Source: Pisaster brevispinus
Taxonomy: Eukaryota; Echinodermata; Asteroidea; Forcipulatida; Asteriidae
DNA length: 64,000 nt
Direction: 5' to 3'
Assembly: GCA_023634235.1 (NCBI GenBank)
Contig: JAMKCF010000041.1
Location: forward strand, 744,001 to 808,000
The notes under the pieces are model-generated. The model saw nothing but the letters and a program-made list of their open reading frames with translations. It was not told the DNA's origin and did no database searches. Shown piece after piece: positions 40,201-50,669 of this stretch. A program made the translations under genes and the position numbers. Each line of letters begins with the position of its first letter. Positions within the stretch are counted from its first letter, which is position 1.

Positions 40201-40485
40201 TCAAAGTAGTTCTAATTATAACAATTCACATCAGGCATTGACAAAGTCATTTTACTTGCAGGAAACATTTACATATGCAGAAAATCAAAAATGAACATAT
40301 TTTTCTTAATTAAGCAGTCCTTCGTATTAAGAAATATGAGTAGCCCTTGAAACTGCTCTCTATAAATTGTTGAGGAGAGCTCGATGCACCCCTCACTAGC
40401 AAATGAAGGTCACATGGATAGTTTATTTTCTGCTGTAAATGAAATGTTTTTCCCACATAAACAAAAAAATCCACTTTTAAGTTTC

Positions 40486-40765
40486 AGGGATGTGGTAGGC
40501 TACTGAAAAGAAAAAAAAAACCTGAACTGTGAACAGAAGCGCGAAAGATTGCGAGTGTGAAACCTATTTTACATTTATCTTTGGTTTTAAAAGACCTACT
40601 TTGCAATCGGGGTGTTCTAAATGGTTTTATCTTCATGTTTTTTATGAATTTGTTCATAAAAATCAATTTATAATTTTATTTTATTTTATTTTTTTTTTGG
40701 GGGGGGGGTTGCTTGTTTAAAAAAAACAATTTAAATCCGGGAAAAAACAGAGAAATTACATCCCT
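40486..40765 (-). mobile_element. AGGGATGT-ended element, copy 2
   Basis: This is the opposite-orientation partner of 5233-5533, with ends AGGGATGTGG and ACATCCCT. The open frames drawn through it are incidental. Confidence 0.75.
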
Positions 40766-41954
40766 AAAGTTTAAGGTGTTTTATTTCTTGCATTCCTCAG
40801 ATATTGTTTAGGCTAGTTGAAGAGAGTGGTTGCACTCGCACTGCTTAAAAATGAAGGTCTGGTCGTTTATTTGTTGTAAACCAACAACCACCTAGGAAGT
40901 CTCTATTGCTCTACTCTCGGTATCTTAAAACTAACTGCTAAGTGGGATTTTAGCTTGCCACTTGTCTCTTAGCAAGATTGGCAAATAAGTGGTTCTGACA
41001 GTGAGGGACATGTTCATTGAACTGCTTAGCTTATTTGCTTAAAATTGCTTAGTAAAATCAGTGTTTATTTCAGGAGATGAAAATTTGCCTTTTCAGTTCA
41101 AAGTCAATTTTTTTTTCCCCAATAAAAAAGTTACAGACATTGAGATTGTTCATTTAATGTAGTATTACTCCAAAGTGTCTTTTTGTTTTGCTCGAACCAA
41201 GCTACACCTTATGATTCTGTTAATTATTGTTATTTTTAAAATTGTATTTGTATTGTTTCTTAAAGTTGCAAATAGTATCACCATTGGAATAGATGATGGG
41301 TTCAATTGTTTTTAATGCAAGATGTATTTAAAGTTTAACTTATTCAAACTTTCAACATAACTCAAAAATGTTGCATTCGTTGCACTTACAGGTGGGAAGA
41401 TGTGTCATTGCATGAAGTACACTTACCCCCTCTGGATCGTTCTTTTTAATACAAAAGGCAGTTCCGTTTGAGTATGGTTAAAGTGTTTTTTATTTTTAGT
41501 TAATATTATTTGATAAATCTTGTCAAACCACCTTCTCATTTATGCATAAAAAAAGAAAAAAGGTTCTTTTATGATTTATGGTTAATCATTAATGACTAAA
41601 ATAAAGAATAAAATAAAGTAGAAAATCTCTCCGTAAGAGAGCAGATAAATACAATGGTTTAGCTCAATACAAATAACATCGTCTCCAACTTCTGTAAATT
41701 AAAGTTTATAAACAGCTGTACAACGAAATTAAAATTGTAAATAAAGGTGACTTTTGCAAGTCAAAAACTCAAATAAAAGGTTAAAAACCGAAGAAAAGAA
41801 AGAAGGGCCTTGCTTGTATTTGTTTTTAGCGAGTGGTGTTAATTTGTCTTTGCTAAGATGTCATAAAGTATTTTGGTGGGAATACTAGCAGTTTACTGAT
41901 AAATTTATGAAAGTATTAATTTTGAGTAATTTGTGGGTTATAGTTAAACATAGA

Positions 41955-42600
41955 AAAATTAACTAGAGTGGGATTTGAACCTGTGACCTCCGGATTAGCA
42001 TGTCGGCGCTCTACCAACTGAGCTATGTGGCCCTAATGTTGACGGTCTCCCTATTTTGTCGATATCTTTGTTCGAGGTGCCAGTCAGAAGCCATTCAACC
42101 TGTAACTGCTGTATAGCCAGGGCATGCCGGGAATTACATGGAGCCTAGTCCTCTTTTGCCCTGGTCTTGGCCTTTGTTCCCCTCCACAAGTTTCCCACAG
42201 ACTTTAAAACAGCAAATATTACCAAAGTGAACTCATGTGAACTCAAATTTGTCCATAAAACTGAGGATTTGGTACAAACATCCATTTCCATCCACTTTGG
42301 AAAGAAGCTTTTCCTGCAACATGATACTTTGGTCGGTAATTTTCAACAAATGAAATTAGATGGAAATGGACATTCGGACCAAATCCTCAGTTTTATGGAA
42401 ACATTTGAGTTCACATGAGTTCACAATGAGTTCACTTTGGTACTATTTGCTGTTTTTATCAGCTTTTCCAATGGAAGAGCCCTTTGCAAAAATGAAAATG
42501 GCCTTGCCCTCTCATAGATGAGATTCTAGGCTTGCAGGAATCACACCCAAGTTTATAATACACCCTGAGGAGTGGCAGCAGAAGGGGGATTGGGTGCAAC
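41955..42600 (-). mobile_element. tRNA-derived SINE-like composite with nested foldback
   Basis: The minus strand has CATAGCTCAGTTGGTAGAGC (A box) and AGGTTCAAATCCCACT (B box), the best-preserved copy of this family. Its 5' part (GCCAGTCAGAAGCCATTC) matches 10811 and its far end (CACACCCAAGTTTA, GGCAGCAGAAG) matches 11380-11420. A 253-bp foldback interrupts it at 42205. Confidence 0.75.
42205..42457. mobile_element. Foldback element with AAAACAGCAAATA arms
   Basis: Left AAAACAGCAAATATTACCAA and right TTTGGTACTATTTGCTGTTTT are inverted partners; the pairing continues through GTGAACTCAAAT, CATAAAACTGAGGATTTGGT and CATTTCCATC, so the arms are about 100 bp. Confidence 0.9.
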
Positions 42601-42799
42601 TTTTTATACTGTGTATTGATGGATTCGGTAGTGTGCAGCCAAATCAACTTGGATAATCATGCAGCTAGACATACAAATCTAATACCAGAGTCTTAAGTCC
42701 GAGTTGGACGGATTCTGTACGGAGGTAAAACATAATACTACTCAGCCAAACCAGCCATGATTAGCATGATGCCAGATATTGTCAACAAGTGGTTCAGGC

Positions 42800-43192
42800 A
42801 GGGCTCGAATTTGGGTGGAAAATTCACAAGACCACAGGCTTGTTAGTCAAAATGTTTACTGGACCATAATATTTATACAAGACCAGGATCAAAATGAGAA
42901 ACAACTTAAACTTCCTGACAGAGCTTAAATTGCATTTCACTGTTTTTAAGACATGTAGGAGAAGATTAAACCTCATTTGTTTTTATGGGTATTAAGTATA
43001 CTTTATTTCTCAATAGAATTTGAAGGCATTTTATCAGATTCAAAGTCAACAAGCGTGCAGAGTGTGATACTGTTAGTCAATGTGTTTAATTGAAAAACAC
43101 AAGACTGCTGGACTTGTCAGGTTTTGAGTTTACTGGCCCAACACAAAAACTACTGACCGTGGGCCTGTGGCCCAGGGTAAAATTCAAGCCCT
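42800..43192 (-). mobile_element. AGGGCTTGAATTT-ended element, inverted copy
   Basis: The ends are AGGGCTCGAATTT and AAATTCAAGCCCT; the content matches the reverse complement of 26326-26701. It lies just downstream of the minus-strand gene's stop codon and could be in its 3' UTR. Confidence 0.8.
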
Positions 43193-43294
43193 GGTTGAGG
43201 TGAAAGGAGGAAAAGCAATGGTAATAAAGAAATGACTGAAGATGTAAAAAGCAATCCAGAACTTATGTCCTCACAACATACCTCTCTTCTCTTT

Positions 43295-43468
43295 TCACTC
43301 TTCTGTTATAATGTTCTTGAGCTGTTTCTCCACTGATTCAACGAAGGCAGGAAATGTTGGATCTGAGAGGCAGAGATGGATTGCATCTTTGAGTTGGTCA
43401 TCTGTCCAGGCTGATTGATCATGTTGGTAGGCAGCTGGGAGGTCAAAGGTTGCACTCCTGGTGACTAC
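43295..43468 (-). CDS. Last exon of an unidentified minus-strand gene
   Basis: On the minus strand a strong acceptor (TTCTTCTGTCTCCAG) precedes 57 codons and a stop at 43295-43297. The peptide starts VVTRSATFDLPAAYQ and ends with an acidic helical tail containing WTDDQLKDAIHLCLSDP and FVESVEKQLKNI. It joins in phase 0 to the 60-bp exon at 46347-46406. The tail looks like a small helical domain, but I do not recognise the family and give no function. Codon use and the paired splice sites make it much more gene-like than other open frames nearby. Confidence 0.7.
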   Translation of the reverse strand, partial: VVTRSATFDLPAAYQHDQSAWTDDQLKDAIHLCLSDPTFPAFVESVEKQLKNIITEE

Positions 43469-43699
43469 CTGGAGACAGAAGAATTCATCATTTATGCTGA
43501 ATTGAATTCTAGGGTTCACTGTGCAAAAATGATATCTCTTTCTGCAGAGACTCAATATTTCAGTCATCGCCACATCAAGTAGCATAACTAAGGGGTAACG
43601 TTCCCACCCTAATTGAGGTCTTTTCCACCCCCCTTTGAAATCTGGACTTTTAGGATTAAAAAATTACCTGAATAAAATGATACATACAATTTGTTTTGA

Positions 43700-43760
43700 A
43701 CCCTTACGCCGATGTGTATTAAGCACTGTATTACTCAGTACTTCCCAAGTTCTGTGAAAA
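43700..43760 (+). repeat. Partial arm of the ACCCTTAC foldback family
   Basis: ACCCTTACGCCGATGTGTAT and TAAGCACTGTATTACTCAGT match the reverse complement of the right arm at 44290-44332. Confidence 0.7.
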
Positions 43761-43780
43761 GAAATCCACAGACAAATCCG

Positions 43781-43905
43781 TCTGGTGGGATTCGAACCCA
43801 CGACCTTTGCATTGCTAGAGCAGATGTCTTACCACTAAACCACCGAGCTAGCCCGGTGCCCAGAGGCAGTTCGAATCCTATGTTTTAGCAGCGGGCACCG
43901 CAACG
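43781..43905 (-). mobile_element. tRNA-derived SINE of a second type
   Basis: The minus strand reads GCTCGGTGGTTTAGTGGTAA (A box) and GTCGTGGGTTCGAATCCCAC (B box), a well-kept tRNA-like head. The flanks do not complete an acceptor stem, so I call it a SINE head, not a tRNA gene. Confidence 0.7.
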
Positions 43906-43926
43906 ATTTAATAGATGTTAACTTTG

Positions 43927-44364
43927 CATCGGGGATAAAGAATAAAAATTGTTTCTACCCTTACACCAATTTAAGAACTGTTCAACACGTTGACTGCCGC
44001 CTACGAGTATATTCTTAGTACCAGGTGTAACGGATTCTGCCACTACGAGTATACTCGTAGAGAATGAAAGGTTTTTGTATTGTTAATTGAATACACTGGC
44101 ATCACTGAGAACGCAACAAATACACTTCTGGCTGTGGTGAGGACATACATCCTGAGAATTTGTATTACAACATGTGGACACAAAAAAAGTGTAACCTACT
44201 TGGTATGCATGCGCACCCCACTTGGCAAATGGGAACGCCCTACGAATCTATGACCGGCAGTCAACATGTTAATAAGCACTGCCTGAAGTACTGTCCGGGT
44301 ATACAGTGCTTAATACACATTGGTGTAAGGGTAAAAACAAATTATATTATTTACCCTCGATGCT
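43927..44364. mobile_element. Foldback element with ACCCTTACACC arms
   Basis: The left arm 43927-44000 (TGCATCGGGG, ACCCTTACACCAATTTAAGA, CACGTTGACTGCCG) pairs with the right arm 44245-44364 (CGGCAGTCAACATGTTAATA, TTGGTGTAAGGGT). Between them TACGAGTATACTCGTA is a small palindrome. Confidence 0.75.
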
Positions 44365-44473
44365 AAAATGATACATGTTGCATTAAAGTAATTTCAATGA
44401 TGACAACTAATTTTCTATTTACACACACACACATACAGTGTATTTTTCTCCACATGTCAGATTATCTTATATT

Positions 44474-44731
44474 ATAACACCCTTTACAAAAATTCTGCCT
44501 TTTCATTGGTTTAGAGCGCGTCACATGATATGTCTTAGTTTTACTAGAAACCCAGCGGCCGTGTGATAGTCATTTGCCATGTAATAGTCGACTATTACAT
44601 GGCGCGCGCAGTACCCAGACGTCTTTTTTACCCACCTCGAACCCAATCAGTTGTGCATCTGTGTATCTGAAATGCACGTACGAACGTTACGTGTACGAGG
44701 ATGATAAATAGTCTGTTGGGGGTGTTATAAA
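44474..44731. mobile_element. Element with TATAACACCC inverted ends
   Basis: The left TATAACACCCTTTAC and right GGGGTGTTATA are inverted partners. Inside, CCATGTAATAGTC at 44578 begins a perfect 26-bp palindrome centred on GTCGAC. Non-coding. Confidence 0.65.
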
Positions 44732-44732
44732 A

Positions 44733-44907
44733 CAAATATTGACTGCTTTTACTCGTGCTATGGTTAAAACTACGACTCCCGAGGTGATCCCCGGACCGTT
44801 CTATTTTCCTGAGGCGCAGCCTCTAGCGCCTCGGGAAAATAGAACGGTCCGGGGATCACCTCGGGAGTCGTAGTTTTAACCATAGCACTCGAAGCAGTCA
44901 ATATTTG
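44733..44907. mobile_element. Near-perfect 175-bp hairpin element
   Basis: The arms of about 80 bp begin CAAATATTGACTGCTTTTAC and include GTGATCCCCGGACCGTTCTA; the right arm is the reverse complement with very few mismatches. The loop is only about ten bases around GCAGCCTCTAGC. It is the most perfect inverted repeat in the window. Confidence 0.93.
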
Positions 44908-45130
44908 TATACTAGACTCCTTGCATTGGCTGCCATTGGAGAGGTCAAAAATGGGAAACAAGCACAAGGGTACGCACCATGCACAACTCAGGGCACTGTT
45001 TTGGTCTTGTGACGTCATATGCTAGGGGTCTACAGCTGACCCTATAAGTTAAGGATTCATTTATTGCATTTTATAGCAAATTTCTTACTATGATTAGAAA
45101 CAGCTGTGGTGTTAACCACCGGTTCTTTTC

Positions 45131-45222
45131 AGAACCTACACTACTCAAAAGAGATTTCCACATGGTGTTACCGCAAGCCTTACTTAGTTATACTTCCGCC
45201 ATGCAAAGTTTCAAATCCTACT
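45131..45222 (+). mobile_element. AGAACCTACACTACTC repeat, single copy
   Basis: AGAACCTACACTACTCAAAA, AGATTTCCACATGGTGTTAC and GCAAGCCTTACTTAGTTATA match the minus strand of 18850-18940 almost base for base. Confidence 0.85.
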
Positions 45223-45316
45223 TAGTGATTTATTAGTTGATGTTTGAAATAAAACATCACATCCTCTTAAGGTGATCCCTCTGCTGCCACTTCTTTTGAA
45301 TTGGTAACAACTTTTC

Positions 45317-45376
45317 AGAACCTACACTACTCAAAAGAGATTTCCACATGGTGTTACCACAAGCCTTACTTAGTAA
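45317..45376 (+). mobile_element. AGAACCTACACTACTC repeat, second single copy
   Basis: It has the same start as 45131 and ends earlier, at CTTACTTAGTAA. The two copies are about 95 bp apart, in the same orientation. Confidence 0.85.
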
Positions 45377-45404
45377 TAAATCACTAACATAGAAACTGAC
45401 AGGG

Positions 45405-45515
45405 TAAATTTTAAAATATTTGGGGTTGACCGTCAACATTCCGACTAGGTAGAGCACCGACCATCAATCCGGAGGTCACTGGTTCAAATCCCGCACCAGT
45501 AAATTTTTCTTTATT
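45405..45515 (+). mobile_element. tRNA-derived SINE fragment, plus orientation
   Basis: GACCGTCAACATTCCGACTA, GGTAGAGCACC and ACTGGTTCAAATCCCGCACC (B box) are the reverse complement of the 41955 family; the TTTTTCTTTATTCAG tail follows. The A box is damaged. Confidence 0.7.
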
Positions 45516-45763
45516 CAGCTCGAAATTATTTAAAATTTACCCAGTCAGTTTCACTTGTGGTTTCTTACTTGATATTTTCTTGTTTTTGTGATACATTTGA
45601 TGCATTTGATATAATTTTACTATGATATAAAGAGCTTTGGTATAAATTGTTACCAATTCAGTAAGCAGCTTCTGTTTCAGTATACGATTGCCCAGTTCTT
45701 GTTTTTTGCTTAGCAGTTTTATAAATTGGATAACCAGATCTAAAAAGAGAGAGGGCTCAGGGC

Positions 45764-46032
45764 TACATTTCACAAAGATCTGAGATTGATCTTAAGATGT
45801 GAATCAATCTTATAACTGCTAAGCAAAGTGTGATGTCACAATACAAATCACTATGGCAATCTCTGAGCACAATTTACATATAGCACAAAAGTTGCTTAGC
45901 ACAGAGAACCCTTGCTGAGCACAAAAAGGTTACCTTGCAAAATACCGTGTATACCATGTATACAGTTTGTGACTGGTTCCATTCAAAGTTTGCTATCCAG
46001 AACATTTTGCTAAGCATCATTCACTGGGCCAG
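45764..46032 (+). mobile_element. GCTAAGCA-type element relic
   Basis: ACATTTCACAAAGATCTGAG, CTAAGCAAAGTGTGATGTCA and a terminal ATTCACTGGGCC are typical of the GGGCCC-type family; a related piece lies near 35410-35470. It is old and degraded. Confidence 0.6.
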
Positions 46033-46080
46033 ATAAGAATTGTTTGAACGAGGCATCCATGTGGCCCTGTGAGGGTTAAT

Positions 46081-46221
46081 AGACTGTGCAAGTCTCGCGC
46101 GTATTCGAACATTGGGATCCGTTAAAGCGCGTGAGTTTGTTTCTTTAATGCGTTAAAGCAATGTACGTGGGACCACAGTGGTCCCAAAAATGTTTGAATA
46201 CGCGCGAGACTTGCACGGTCT
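46081..46221. mobile_element. Foldback element with AGACTGTGCAAGTCTCGCGC arms
   Basis: The left AGACTGTGCAAGTCTCGCGC with GTATTCGAACA pairs with TGTTTGAATACGCGCGAGAC and TTGCACGGTCT on the right. An inner GCGTTAAAG/CTTTAACG-like pairing is weaker. Confidence 0.85.
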
Positions 46222-46346
46222 CTACTGTGCACTACAATGTATGTGAATTAAGAAGCTAAACAATGTGTCTTCCTCATTTTACTATTTTTCATTGGTAACC
46301 ATCACCATGCAATCATTAACAACGTAATACCAACTACATCTGTTAC

Positions 46347-46406
46347 CTTGGCAACCTGTCCTAGTGATACTTCTCCCTGTAGTGTCTGTTTGTCTCTTGT
46401 GGCATT
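46347..46406 (-). CDS. Penultimate exon of the same minus-strand gene
   Basis: On the minus strand the acceptor is TTATTTGACAG and the donor GTAACA. The exon is exactly 20 codons, NATRDKQTLQGEVSLGQVAK, in phase 0 on both sides, and it joins directly to VVTRSATF of the last exon. The intervening intron is 2.9 kb and full of foldback elements. Upstream exons would be at higher coordinates; none is seen before the satellite array at 46850, so the array may lie in the preceding intron. An exon this short is weak alone; the phase agreement supports it. Confidence 0.6.
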
Positions 46407-46850
46407 CTGTCAAATAAATTAATCATCAATTATGTTATTTTTAAGATGGTTAACTTTCAAAATAATAAATTCAACATTACTTGGCTCTGTGAAGAAAAGC
46501 GTCTGTGTTTTAGAATGCACGGAGGCAAAGGTAGGGGCGTGAAGGCACCAGACTAAACATTATTTTGTATTTGTATTTTATAATTTAATGTATGCTTTTT
46601 GGTTGTTCTTCTATATAATTATAATTACTGTTTACAGTCTTATTTCTGCATGCTTGTTTGTTTCTGTTCCCCAGTTGCATTTTATTTATTTTGTAAACGT
46701 TGCTTTTATTTTCTTTCCAAAGATTTAAAAACATTTTTCTACTGTTAATTATGTACATACATAGTCTATATAAAAATATTTGTACATGTATTTTATCCTT
46801 TCCTGTAATTGGCGGCTTGTCAGCTGTTGGTTTGGTAAACAAATAAATAA

Positions 46851-48699
46851 CTAGACACTAAGTGTTTGTGAACAAACACAAAGCTGTTCCGATTTGTTGT
46901 GCTTTGATTCAATGATCCAGACATTGAAAGTAAGCCTAAGTTCAAGATTGAACGATATGGTTCCACTTCCGGTTGAGCCGGAAGTAAAGGTCAACATTGG
47001 TCACGATTTCCCAAAACTAATCTCCAATGCCCAAGGAGCCTATAACTGAAAAAAGTTTGAAAATCGGTTGTTTAGTTCTTGAGATATGGTCTCACTTCCG
47101 GTTGACCTGGAAGTAAAGGTCAACATGGGGTCATGGTTATCTAAGGCTGATCTTTAGTGTCCAAAGAGTCTATAACTGAAAAAAGTTTGAAAATCGGTTG
47201 TGTAGTTCTTGAGATATGGTCCCACTTCCGGTTGACCCCTAAGTAAACGTCAACATGGGGTCACGGTTTCCCAAAACTAATCTCCAATGCTCAAGGAGTC
47301 TATAACTGAAAAATGTTTGAAAATCGGTTGTGTAGTTCTTGAGATATGGTCTCACTTCCGGTAGACCCGGAAGTAAAGGTCAACATTGGGTCATGGTTAC
47401 CCAAGGCTGATCTTTAGTGCCCAAGGAGTCTATAACTGAAGAAAGTTTGAAAATCGGTTGTGTAGTTCTTGAGATATGGTCCCACTTCCGGTTTACCCCT
47501 AGTAAAGGTCAACATTGGGTCACGATTTCCCAAAACTAATCTCCAATGCCCAAGGAGTCTATAACTAAAAACAGTTTGAAAATCGGTTGTGTAGTTCTTG
47601 AGATATGGTCTCACTTCCGGTTGACCCGGAAGTTAAGGTCAACGTGGGGTCACGGTTACCCAAGGCTGATCTTCAGTGCCCAAGGAGTCTTATAACTGTA
47701 AAAAGTTTGAAAATCGGTTGTGTAGTTTTTGAGATATGGTCCCACTTCCGGTTGACCCCTAAGTAAAGGTCAACATTGGGTCACGGTTTTCCAAAGCTAA
47801 TCTCCAATGCCCAAGGAGTCTATAACTGATAAAAGTTTGAAAATCGGCTGTGTACTTCTTGAGATATGGTGCTGCAAAGATTAACTAGTTAAATATTCAA
47901 ATGTAGCGCCCGGGACAAAATCGTCGAGCGCCCTGGGCAACAGAATCACGACGTACATGTACACATGCACAATCCACCGTTTCAATACGCTATAGATCGA
48001 TATTTTTGTATATAATAGTGTGCAGCGACTGGTACCCAGAAGTCGGCTATTTCGTTACGGCATTTCGCGTGCATTTTTCTCTGTGTCGCAGGGCATCCTG
48101 ACTACATTTTTAGTCGATGAACGGAACCTTGTCTCCAAGCCATTGGTGTCCGATTTGTCACTGAATCGTTAATTATCGTGGAAATTGTTCTACTTTGATT
48201 AGTTTTAATGACCAGGAACATCTCTACTTAAAAGCAATTTACTTTTCAAAACAGTTTATGTAATTTAGGAAAATAATTCGTAATTTTAATTGAAAATATC
48301 GTGTTTTTGACTGTCAAAACATTTGCCCTTTCAGCGCCAAGTGTTTTGTACACAGAACAAAAACGCGCCAACAAATGACGTCATTGATGACGTATTATGA
48401 ATTTTTCGCCACGCTACAGAGCTGCATAATAAGACGAGTCTATATTTGAAAACAGTTTGAGGATCAGACATATACTTCTTGAGATATGGTGGGAACAAGA
48501 TTGCCTAATTAAATATTCATGTCATTATAACTCAGCTAATTAATGAAGAACTTGAACAATTTTACTCTTAGCATAATTTCATGTTCTAAGCTTCAATTTG
48601 ATGTATGATCTGAATCTCCCATATTTATTATTTTAGAGCTTAGGTTCGTACAAAATCGTGTACAAAAGCTATGGCAATTTTGACAGAAACAAAGAATAA
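46851..48699 (+). repeat. Array unit 1
   Basis: The head at 46851 is followed by seven sub-repeats, with the core from about 47870. It is the most diverged at its left edge, as expected for an array boundary. A TATATAATAG replaces TATAAATAG in the core and breaks the 68-codon frame seen in other units. Confidence 0.85.
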
Positions 48700-50669
48700 C
48701 TAGACACTAAGTGTTTGTGAACAAACACAAAGCTGTTCCGTTTTGTTGTGCTTTGATTAATTGATCCAGACATTTAAAGTGAGCCTAAGTTCAAGATTGA
48801 ACGATATGGTTCCATTTCCGGTTGACCCGGAATTAAAGGTCAACATGGGGTTACGGTAACCCAAGGCTTATCTTCATTGCTCAAAGGGTTTATAACTGAA
48901 AACAAAGAAAATCGGCTCTGTAGTTCTTGAGATATGGTCCCACTTCCGGTTGACCTAGAAGTAAGATCAACATTGGGTGACGGTAGAACAAGGCTAATCT
49001 TCAATTCTCAAAGACTCTATCACTGAAAAAAATTTGAAAATGGGTTGTGTAATTCTTGAGTAATGATCCCACTTCCGGTCTACCCGGAAGGAAAGGTTAA
49101 CACGGGGTCATGGTAACCCTAGTTTAATATTCAATGCTTAAAGGGTATGTAACTGAAAGAAATTGAAAATTGGCTAAGTAATTATTGAGATATAGGCCCA
49201 CTTCCAGTTGACCCGGAAGTAAAGGTCAACATGGGGTCAGGGTTACCCAAGTTCAATCTTTAATGCTCAGAGGATCTATAACTGAAAAGAAATTGAAAAT
49301 CGGTTATGTAGTTCTTGAGATATGGTCCCACTTCCGTTTGACCCCTAGTAAAGGTCAACATTGGGTCACGATTTCCCAAAACTAATCTCCAATGCCAAGG
49401 AGTCTATAACTGAAAAAAGTTTGAAAATCGGTTGTGTAGTTCTTGAGATATGGTCTCACTTCCGGTTGACCCGGAAGTAAAGGTCAACATGGGGTCATGG
49501 TTACCCAAGGCTGATCTTTGGTGCCCAAGGAGTCTATAACTGAAAAAAGTTTGAAAATCGGTTGTGTAGTTCTTGAGATATGGTCCCACTTCTGGTTGAC
49601 CCCTAAGTAAAGGTCAACATTGGGTCACGATTTCCCAAAGCTAATCTCCAATGCCCAAGGAGTCTATAACTGAAAAATTTTGAAAATCGGTTGTGTAGTT
49701 CTTGAGATATGGTCCCACTTCCGGTTGACCCCTAAATAAAGGTCAATATTGGGTCACGTTTTCCCAAAGCTAATCTCCAATGCCCAAGGAGTCTATAACT
49801 GATAAAAGTTTGAAAATCGGCTGTGTACTTCTTGAGATATGGTGCTGCAAAGATTAACTAGTTAAATATTCAAATGTAGCGCCCGGGACAAAATCGTCGA
49901 GCGCCCTGGGCAACAGAATCACGACGTACATGTACACATGCACAAGCCACCGTTTCAATACGCTATAGATCGATATTTTTGTATAAATAGTGTGCAGCGA
50001 CTGGTACCCAGAAGTCGGCTATTTCGTTACGGCATTTCGCGTGCATTTTTCTCTGTGTCGCAGGGCATCCTGACTACATTTTTAGTCGATGAACGAAACC
50101 TTGTCTCCAAGCCATTGGTGTCCGATTTGTCACTGAATCGTTAATTATCGTGGAAATTGTTCTACTTTGATTAGTTTTAATGACCAGGAACATCTCTTAT
50201 TAAAAGCAATTAACTTTTCAAAACAGTTTATGTAATTTAGGAAACTAATTCGTAATTTTAATTGAAAATATCGTGTTTTTGACTGTCAAAACATTTGCCC
50301 TTTCAGCGCCAAGTGTTTTGTACACAGAACAAAAACGCGCCAACAAATGACGTCATTGATGACGTTTTCTGAATTTTTTGCCACGCTGCTGAGCTACATA
50401 ATAAGACGAGTCTATATTTGGAAACAGTTTGAGGATCAGACATATACTTCTTGAGATATGGTGGGAACAAGATTGCCTAATTAAATATTCATGTCATTAT
50501 AACTCAGCTAATTAATGAAGAACTTGAACAATTTTACTCTTAGCATAATTTCATGTTCTAAGCTTCAATTTGATGTAAGATCTGAATCTCCCATATTTAT
50601 TATTTTAGAGATTAGGTTCGTACAAAATCGTGTACAAAAGCTATGGCAATTTTGACAGAAACAAAGAAT
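48700..50669 (+). repeat. Array unit 2
   Basis: Eight sub-repeats, core from about 49846. It has the intact TATAAATAG at 49982 and TGACGTCA at 50348, and an open frame at 49938-50144. Confidence 0.85.

Larger units (their letters stand above)
34312..43294. other. 3' UTR of gene 1 and convergent intergenic region
   Basis: The 3' UTR starts after the TAG at 34311; its end is unknown (an ATTAAA occurs near 34796, which is weak evidence). The rest, down to the minus-strand stop at 43295, holds the SINE at 35868, elements at 37144, 40486, 41955 and 42800, and GCTTAGC-type relics near 35390, 39700 and 40900. I see no exon between 36300 and 40480. Confidence 0.6.
43469..46346. other. Intron of minus-strand gene, foldback-rich
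   Basis: It is bounded by the minus-strand donor GTAACA and the acceptor TCTCCAG. It is filled by foldbacks (43927, 44733, 46081), a tRNA-like SINE (43781), another SINE (45405), two copies of the AGAACCTACACTACTC repeat and a GCTAAGCA-type relic at 45764. Confidence 0.55.

Noticed and set aside
41975..42045. Functional tRNA gene on the minus strand
   Set aside because: The same tRNA-like head occurs at several diverged sites with shared flanks, so it is a SINE family.
43781..43850. Functional tRNA gene on the minus strand
   Set aside because: The A and B boxes are good, but the acceptor stem and anticodon arm cannot be completed and SINE-like sequence follows.
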